NCBI GenBank assembly: GCA_023253295.1
Contig: JALRGZ010000166.1
Coordinates: forward strand, 1 to 17,508
Source of the DNA: Flavobacterium sp.
Lineage (GTDB): Bacteria > Bacteroidota > Bacteroidia > Flavobacteriales > Flavobacteriaceae
DNA: 17,508 nucleotides
Direction of reading: 5' to 3'
Translations under genes and position numbers: made by a program
The notes under the pieces: generated by a model
Told to the model about the DNA's origin: nothing
Seen by the model: only the letters and a program-made list of their open reading frames with translations
The model's database searches: none
Shown: one piece after another, positions 13,181 through 17,508 of the stretch
Layout: each line of letters opens with the position of its first letter
Position numbering within the stretch: the stretch's first letter is position 1

Positions 13181-15670
13181 ATGAGTAACAAGTACCTATT
13201 TTTAGCATTAGTTTTTATATTATCTGTTTTCACGACACTTTTTGCTCAAACCAAAGTAAGCGGAATAGTTGTAGATAAATCAAATCAGCCGGTTCCTTTT
13301 GCAAATATTGTTTTCAGAGGAAGTAATCAAGGTGTGATGTCCAATGAAGATGGGCGTTTTTATATTGAATCACCAAATGATTATACTTCGTTGGTGGTTA
13401 CTTCTGTTGGTTTTTCAGATAAAGAAATTACTTTAACGAAAGCGGTTAATTATAACTTTAAGGTAGTTATGAAAGATGCCGAAGAGTTGAAAGAAGTGGT
13501 AATTTATACTGGTAAAACTTCCAAAAAAAATAATCCGGCTTTGGATATTCTTAGAAAAATTTGGGAAAGAAAGCGTAAAAATGGTTTGTATCAGTTTGAT
13601 CAATATCAAATGGAGAAGTATGAAAAAGTAGAATTTGATATGAATACCATAGATAGTGCTTTTATGAAAAGTAAACTTTTCAAAGGAATGGAATTTGTTT
13701 TTAAGCATATTGATACTTCAAGAGTAACCGGGAAAACTTATTTACCTATTTTTATTAATGAATCTTTATCGGATGTTTATGGTAATAATAAGCTCAATAA
13801 GATAAAAGAAAAATTAAAGGCTAATAAGAATTCAGGGTTTAGTGATAATCAGCAAATTCTGTCGTTTGTGAAGGATTTGTATTCGGATTATGATATCTAC
13901 AATAATCATATGACTTTTTTCGATAAAAGTTTTACAAGTCCTTTGTCTAAAACCGGAATAGACACCTATAATTATATTCTAAAAGACAGTGCTTTCATTG
14001 ATGAAAAATGGTGTTATAATATTTTGTTTTATCCAAGACGTAAGAACGAATTGACTTTTAAAGGTGATTTTTGGGTAAATGATACCACTTTTGCTATCAA
14101 AAAAATCAATATGGCAGTAACTAAAAGTGCCAATATTAACTGGGTAAAAGATATTTATATCGAACAGGAATTTGAAGTAGAAAATGATTCTGTTTTCTTG
14201 TTGACTCGTGATTATATGATGTCCGATTTTGCTTTGAATAAAAAAGATGAATCTAAAGGTGTGTATGGTAAACGTACTACTTTGTATCAGAATCATAAAT
14301 TCAATATCGAAAAACCAGTTTCATTTTATAAAGATGAGGTGAATTATATCGATAATGAGGTTTATAATAAAACGGATAAATATTGGGAAGAAAATCGTTT
14401 TGAAAACCTCAATAAAGACGAAAAAGGAATTTACAAAATGCTGGATACTTTACAAACAGTTAAGAAATTCCGTCGTTTGTATAATTTGGTTTCGATTTTA
14501 GGAAGTGGCTATATTCAATTTGGGCACTTCGACTATGGACCGATTTTTTCTACTTTCGGATATAATCAAGTGGAAGGAATCCGAATTCGTACCGGTGGTC
14601 GAACGTATTTTGGACCAAATGATCCATGGAGACTTCAGGGGTATACAGCCTATGGTTTTGATGATAATAAATTCAAATACGGTTTGTCCGGAAAATGGAT
14701 GGTAGATAAGAAAAACAGAATTATTATTTCGGGGGGTAATAGGCGTGATGTGGAACAGATAGGTGCCAGTTTAACTACAACAAATGATGTTTTAGGCCGA
14801 AGTTTTGCTTCTTCTTCTTTGTTTTCAACAAGTAGTAATGGTAAGTTAACTAACATAAATTTGTCTAATCTGGCTGTTGAAATGGAACCTGTTAAGAATT
14901 TAACTTTCCAACTTGGGTTTTCGTATAGAACTTTAGAATCAGCTTCAGATACCTTTAGTTTGAATTATTTTTCCGACGATACTTATACTACAACAAGAAG
15001 TGATGTGAAGCAATCAGAAGTTAATTTTCAAGTAGAGTTAACTCCAAAACGAAAAATGATTGGTTTTGGTGTAGAAAGAAATGTTGTAGATAGTCCTTTT
15101 TCTCGTTTTTATGTGAATTATAGTCATGGGTTTAAAGGTTTGTTGGGAAGTGATTTTGACTATGATAAATTGCAATTGTATTACAAACAACCTATTATTA
15201 TTGGTCCTTTAGGTCGATCAAATATTACTTTAGAACTAGGAAAAACATTTGGAACAATTCCATTAGGATTGATGAGTGTTATTCCTGGGAATCAATCGTA
15301 TTTTACAATTGAAAATACCTTTAGCAACTTAAATTTCTATGAATTTGTAACTGATCAATATGCTACAATGCAGTGGGAACACAATTTTCAAGGAAGATTA
15401 TTTGCTAGAATTCCTTTTATGCGAAAGTTAAATTGGAGAGAAATTATTGGGGCTAGAGGGGTTTATGGAACCATTACAGATGCAAATAGAGCTATTAATG
15501 CTTCTGGTCTGACTTATACAGCTCCTGAAAATATGTATTGGGAGTATAGTGCAGGGATTGGTAATATTTTCAAAGTTTTCCGAATCGATTTTACCTGGAG
15601 AGGGAATTATTTGAATGCTCCTGATGCACAGAAGTTTTCGGTAAAAGGGGCGTTTGGTTTTTATTTCTAA
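13181..15670 (+). CDS. DUF5686 and carboxypeptidase-regulatory-like domain outer-membrane protein
   Basis: 829-residue exported protein. A signal peptide runs to about residue 23 (hydrophobic 5-20, then FAQ). Residues 25-112 are a carboxypeptidase D regulatory-like beta domain (VSGIVVDKSNQPVPFANIVF, SNEDGRFYIE, VVTSVGFSDKEI, LKEVVIYTG) of the kind found at the N-terminus of SusC/TonB-dependent receptors. The long remainder, DUF5686, has an internal region with W-rich beta segments (FKGDFWVNDTTFAIKKINM) and a C-terminal half of alternating strands (GYIQFGHFDYGPIFSTF, RTGGRTYFG, WRLQGYTAYGF) ending in GAFGFYF, consistent with a beta-barrel. No TonB plug domain is visible. Function is unknown; transport or assembly at the outer membrane is inference. 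It lies 71 bp after pdhB, beyond the terminator. Confidence 0.88.
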   Translation: MSNKYLFLALVFILSVFTTLFAQTKVSGIVVDKSNQPVPFANIVFRGSNQGVMSNEDGRFYIESPNDYTSLVVTSVGFSDKEITLTKAVNYNFKVVMKDAEELKEVVIYTGKTSKKNNPALDILRKIWERKRKNGLYQFDQYQMEKYEKVEFDMNTIDSAFMKSKLFKGMEFVFKHIDTSRVTGKTYLPIFINESLSDVYGNNKLNKIKEKLKANKNSGFSDNQQILSFVKDLYSDYDIYNNHMTFFDKSFTSPLSKTGIDTYNYILKDSAFIDEKWCYNILFYPRRKNELTFKGDFWVNDTTFAIKKINMAVTKSANINWVKDIYIEQEFEVENDSVFLLTRDYMMSDFALNKKDESKGVYGKRTTLYQNHKFNIEKPVSFYKDEVNYIDNEVYNKTDKYWEENRFENLNKDEKGIYKMLDTLQTVKKFRRLYNLVSILGSGYIQFGHFDYGPIFSTFGYNQVEGIRIRTGGRTYFGPNDPWRLQGYTAYGFDDNKFKYGLSGKWMVDKKNRIIISGGNRRDVEQIGASLTTTNDVLGRSFASSSLFSTSSNGKLTNINLSNLAVEMEPVKNLTFQLGFSYRTLESASDTFSLNYFSDDTYTTTRSDVKQSEVNFQVELTPKRKMIGFGVERNVVDSPFSRFYVNYSHGFKGLLGSDFDYDKLQLYYKQPIIIGPLGRSNITLELGKTFGTIPLGLMSVIPGNQSYFTIENTFSNLNFYEFVTDQYATMQWEHNFQGRLFARIPFMRKLNWREIIGARGVYGTITDANRAINASGLTYTAPENMYWEYSAGIGNIFKVFRIDFTWRGNYLNAPDAQKFSVKGAFGFYF

Positions 15671-15720
15671 AAAAAAGAAATGATAATCAGAAGTGTTAAG
15701 TGTCTTTTAGCTAGAAATGT

Positions 15721-15752
15721 TTTGCTATAAATGAGTAATTGACTTACTTTTG
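15721..15752 (+). promoter_or_regulatory. Strong candidate ppa promoter
   Basis: TTTG at 15721-15724, a 20-bp spacer, then TACTTTTG at 15745-15752. Both halves and the spacing agree with the Bacteroidota consensus TTTG-N19/20-TAnnTTTG, the best two-part match in the window. The ppa ATG follows 37 bp later. Confidence 0.75.
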
Positions 15753-15789
15753 TGCCCAAAATAAAAATCAACTTAAGATAATTAATAAA

Positions 15790-16320
15790 ATGACTGCAGA
15801 CAAAATAAACACTTTCGATGTTCTTATCGAAATACCAAGAGGAAGTAGAAATAAGTATGAATACGATTTTGAGATCAAAAGAATGCGTTTTGACAGAATG
15901 TTATTCTCTTCAATGATGTATCCAGCTGATTACGGATTTATTCCTGAAACTTTAGCTTTAGATGGTGATCCATTAGATGTTTTAGTTTTAGTAAATGAGC
16001 CTACTTTCCCAGGTTGTGTTATGGAAGTGAAACCTATCGGTGTTTTCCATATGGCGGATGATAAAGGACCGGATGAGAAAATTGTTTGTGTACCTGTTTC
16101 TGATCCAATTTGGAATAAATTAAATGATTTATCAGATGTTAATCCGCACTTATTGAAAGAAATCGAGCATTTCTTCCAAGTGTACAAAGATCTTGAAAAT
16201 AAACAAGTAGATGTTGAAGGATGGGGAGATGTTAATGAGGCAATCGAAATCTTGAGACAATGTACAGAACGTTTTGAGCAAATAGAAAACAAACCAGAAG
16301 GTTTATTTAGTATTAAATAA
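15790..16320 (+). CDS. ppa: Soluble inorganic pyrophosphatase (family I)
   Basis: Cytoplasmic Mg-dependent enzyme that splits pyrophosphate to two phosphates, pulling biosynthetic reactions forward. 176 residues, the normal bacterial size. The family signature DGDPLDVLVL lies at 58-67 with metal ligands D58, D60 and D63 (E. coli D65, D67, D70). Also visible are the IEIPRGSRNKYEY substrate-binding segment at 13-25, YPADYGFIPET at 44-54, DDKGPDEKIVCVP at 90-102 and HFFQVYKDLE at 127-136. I chose the ATG at 15790 because MTADKINTFDVLIEIPRG is the usual N-terminus and the strong promoter lies 37 bp upstream; an in-frame ATG at 15739 would overlap that promoter. The next gene encodes a membrane pyrophosphatase. 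Confidence 0.97.
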   Translation: MTADKINTFDVLIEIPRGSRNKYEYDFEIKRMRFDRMLFSSMMYPADYGFIPETLALDGDPLDVLVLVNEPTFPGCVMEVKPIGVFHMADDKGPDEKIVCVPVSDPIWNKLNDLSDVNPHLLKEIEHFFQVYKDLENKQVDVEGWGDVNEAIEILRQCTERFEQIENKPEGLFSIK

Positions 16321-16340
16321 TTTCCTTCATTTATTTTATA

Positions 16341-16377
16341 AAAAAAGCAATATTCTTCAAAGAGTATTGCTTTTTTT
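16341..16377 (+). terminator. ppa terminator
   Basis: Inverted repeat aaaaaagcaatattc / gagtattgctttttt with a single T-G wobble, a 6-base loop and T7, 20 bp after the ppa stop. It separates ppa from hppA, although the A and T tracts on both sides would allow it to work in either direction. Confidence 0.88.
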
Positions 16378-16429
16378 GTTTAAATTCGTTTGTATACTGT
16401 TGATTATTAACCTTAACCAAAACGAATTT

Positions 16430-17508
16430 ATGAATACAATTATGATTTGGGTGCCTGTAATTATGGCATTAGTTGGATTGGCTTTTATGTTTCTAAAAAG
16501 AGCTTGGGTTTTAAAACAAGACGCCGGAGACGGAAAAATGGCTGCTATTTCGGATTATATTTACGAGGGAGCCTTGGCCTTTCTTAAAGCTGAATACAGA
16601 TTATTGGCTGTTTTTGTTTTTTTTGCCAGTATTGTTTTAGCAGGTATTACTTTTTTACCAGGTGTTAAAACGCATTTATTAATAGTAGTCGCTTTCGTTG
16701 TTGGAGCATTCTTTTCTGCCTTGGCAGGCAATATGGGAATGAAGATAGCTACCAAAACTAATGTAAGAACCACTCAGGCAGCCCGTAGTAGTTTGCCTCA
16801 GGCATTAAAAGTTTCTTTTGGAGGCGGAACAGTAATGGGCTTGGGAGTGGCTGGTTTAGCTGTTTTAGGTTTGACTTCCTTTTTTATCTTCTTTTTTAAT
16901 TTTTTCATGAATGGTTCCTGGACTTCGTCAGAAGATATGACGGTGGTTCTGGAAACACTTGCTGGTTTCTCACTTGGAGCAGAATCTATCGCTTTGTTTG
17001 CCCGTGTTGGGGGTGGAATTTATACTAAAGCCGCCGATGTGGGAGCTGATTTGGTTGGGAAAGTAGAAGCAGGTATTCCCGAAGATGATCCGCGTAATCC
17101 GGCTACTATTGCTGATAATGTTGGGGATAATGTTGGGGATGTTGCCGGGATGGGAGCTGATTTATTTGGTTCTTATGTAGCTACGGTTTTGGCTGCTATG
17201 GTTTTAGGAAACTATGTGATTAAAGATATGGGAGGAAATATCCAGGATGCTTTTGGTGGAATTGGACCAATTTTGTTGCCAATGTCTATCGCTGGTTTTG
17301 GAATTTTGTTTTCGATTATAGGAACTGTTTTAGTGAAAATTTCGGATGATAATGCTAAGGAAGCTCAAGTTCAAAAAGCTTTGAATATTGGAAATTGGGT
17401 AGCAATTATCTTAACGGCAATAAGTTGTTTTTTCTTGGTGCAGTATATGTTGCCTGCAACCATGCAAATGGAGTTCTTTGGAGAAGGAAGTCAGGATATT
17501 TCATCTAT
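16430..17508 (+). CDS. hppA: Membrane-bound ion-translocating pyrophosphatase, N-terminal part
   Basis: Couples pyrophosphate hydrolysis to pumping of H+ or Na+ across the inner membrane. The frame is open from ATG 16430 to the window end (359 codons; full proteins have roughly 650-850 residues). Several membrane spans are visible, at about 5-22, 57-76, 82-101, 128-160 and later. The hydrolytic centre is intact: GGGIYTKAADVGADLVGKVE at 194-213, EDDPRNPATIADNVGDNVGD at 218-237. The TM6 motif reads GADLFGSY with G247 where many members have Glu (DLFES). That residue is linked to ion selectivity, and I recall a Flavobacterium-type of H+-pumping enzyme described as a separate subfamily; the K+-dependence site is outside the window. 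It lies 109 bp after ppa, beyond a terminator. A near-match -7 box TTCGTTTG is at 16385-16392. Confidence 0.95.
   Translation, partial: MNTIMIWVPVIMALVGLAFMFLKRAWVLKQDAGDGKMAAISDYIYEGALAFLKAEYRLLAVFVFFASIVLAGITFLPGVKTHLLIVVAFVVGAFFSALAGNMGMKIATKTNVRTTQAARSSLPQALKVSFGGGTVMGLGVAGLAVLGLTSFFIFFFNFFMNGSWTSSEDMTVVLETLAGFSLGAESIALFARVGGGIYTKAADVGADLVGKVEAGIPEDDPRNPATIADNVGDNVGDVAGMGADLFGSYVATVLAAMVLGNYVIKDMGGNIQDAFGGIGPILLPMSIAGFGILFSIIGTVLVKISDDNAKEAQVQKALNIGNWVAIILTAISCFFLVQYMLPATMQMEFFGEGSQDISS

Noticed and set aside
13433..13708. Minus-strand frames inside the DUF5686 gene (also 13979-14296, 14650-14856 and plus-strand 14505-14705)
   Set aside because: All lie in other frames of a continuous 829-codon gene with signal peptide and barrel end.
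15739..15789. Upstream start of ppa at 15739
   Set aside because: The extension would include the promoter -7 box and adds residues not seen in family I pyrophosphatases.
15930..16292. Minus-strand 120-codon frame in ppa (also 16561-16773 in hppA)
   Set aside because: Antisense to complete catalytic motifs of the pyrophosphatases.
1..17508. Defence system, prophage, integrative element or biosynthetic cluster
   Set aside because: Every gene identified is a housekeeping or lineage-core gene; there is no integrase, transposase, tRNA attachment site or compositional break that I can see, apart from the junction at about 90.

Overview
The window looks like ordinary core chromosome from a member of the Bacteroidota, most probably Flavobacterium or a close relative. 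The evidence is the AT-rich sequence, the exact or near TAnnTTTG promoter boxes instead of E. coli-type -10 boxes, the lack of Shine-Dalgarno sequences, and lineage marker genes: a PorT/SprT homologue, a lipoprotein TamA (TamL), a DUF5686 protein, a 2TM protein and a DUF151+UVR nuclease. No tRNA, rRNA, insertion sequence, phage gene, CRISPR array or plasmid origin was seen.

Layout. Positions 1-6441 are mostly minus strand: the 5' part of accD (continuing in frame into aldehyde-dehydrogenase-like sequence at the window edge), fbaA, tamL, then a plus-strand TrmH-family rRNA/tRNA methyltransferase, then ubiE-porT on the minus strand. Positions 6589-9867 hold a small plus-strand membrane protein, the minus-strand pair 2TM-folA, a plus-strand stand-alone glycogen-binding-like (CBM48) protein, and the minus-strand pair bfn (DUF151)-thyA. 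Positions 10007-11862 are the electron transfer flavoprotein pair etfB-etfA. From 12132 to the end everything is plus strand: pdhB, a DUF5686 outer-membrane protein, soluble inorganic pyrophosphatase ppa, and the first 359 codons of a membrane ion-pumping pyrophosphatase, hppA, cut by the window end. No gene-free stretch exceeds 300 bases; the longest (11863-12131) carries the divergent etfB and pdhB promoters.

By function, the genes cover central carbon and energy metabolism (fbaA, pdhB, etfAB, ubiE/menG for menaquinone), pyrophosphate removal (ppa, hppA), dTMP/folate supply (folA, thyA), lipid synthesis (accD) and the outer membrane (tamL, porT of the type IX secretion/gliding machinery, DUF5686).

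I found no clearly new multi-gene system. The signals most worth a second look are: (1) the in-frame AccD-to-PruA junction at about 88-99, which is more likely an assembly chimera than a real fusion; (2) 7-bp GATTTYA heptad arrays that fill the intergenic gaps of two co-transcribed pairs (fbaA-accD and etfB-etfA) in the same facing arrangement, so each mRNA could fold a long hairpin from the upstream stop codon to the downstream start; (3) promoter -7 boxes sitting inside the loops of two terminator hairpins (before bfn and before the DUF5686 gene); and (4) a Gly in place of the usual DLFES glutamate in the membrane pyrophosphatase.
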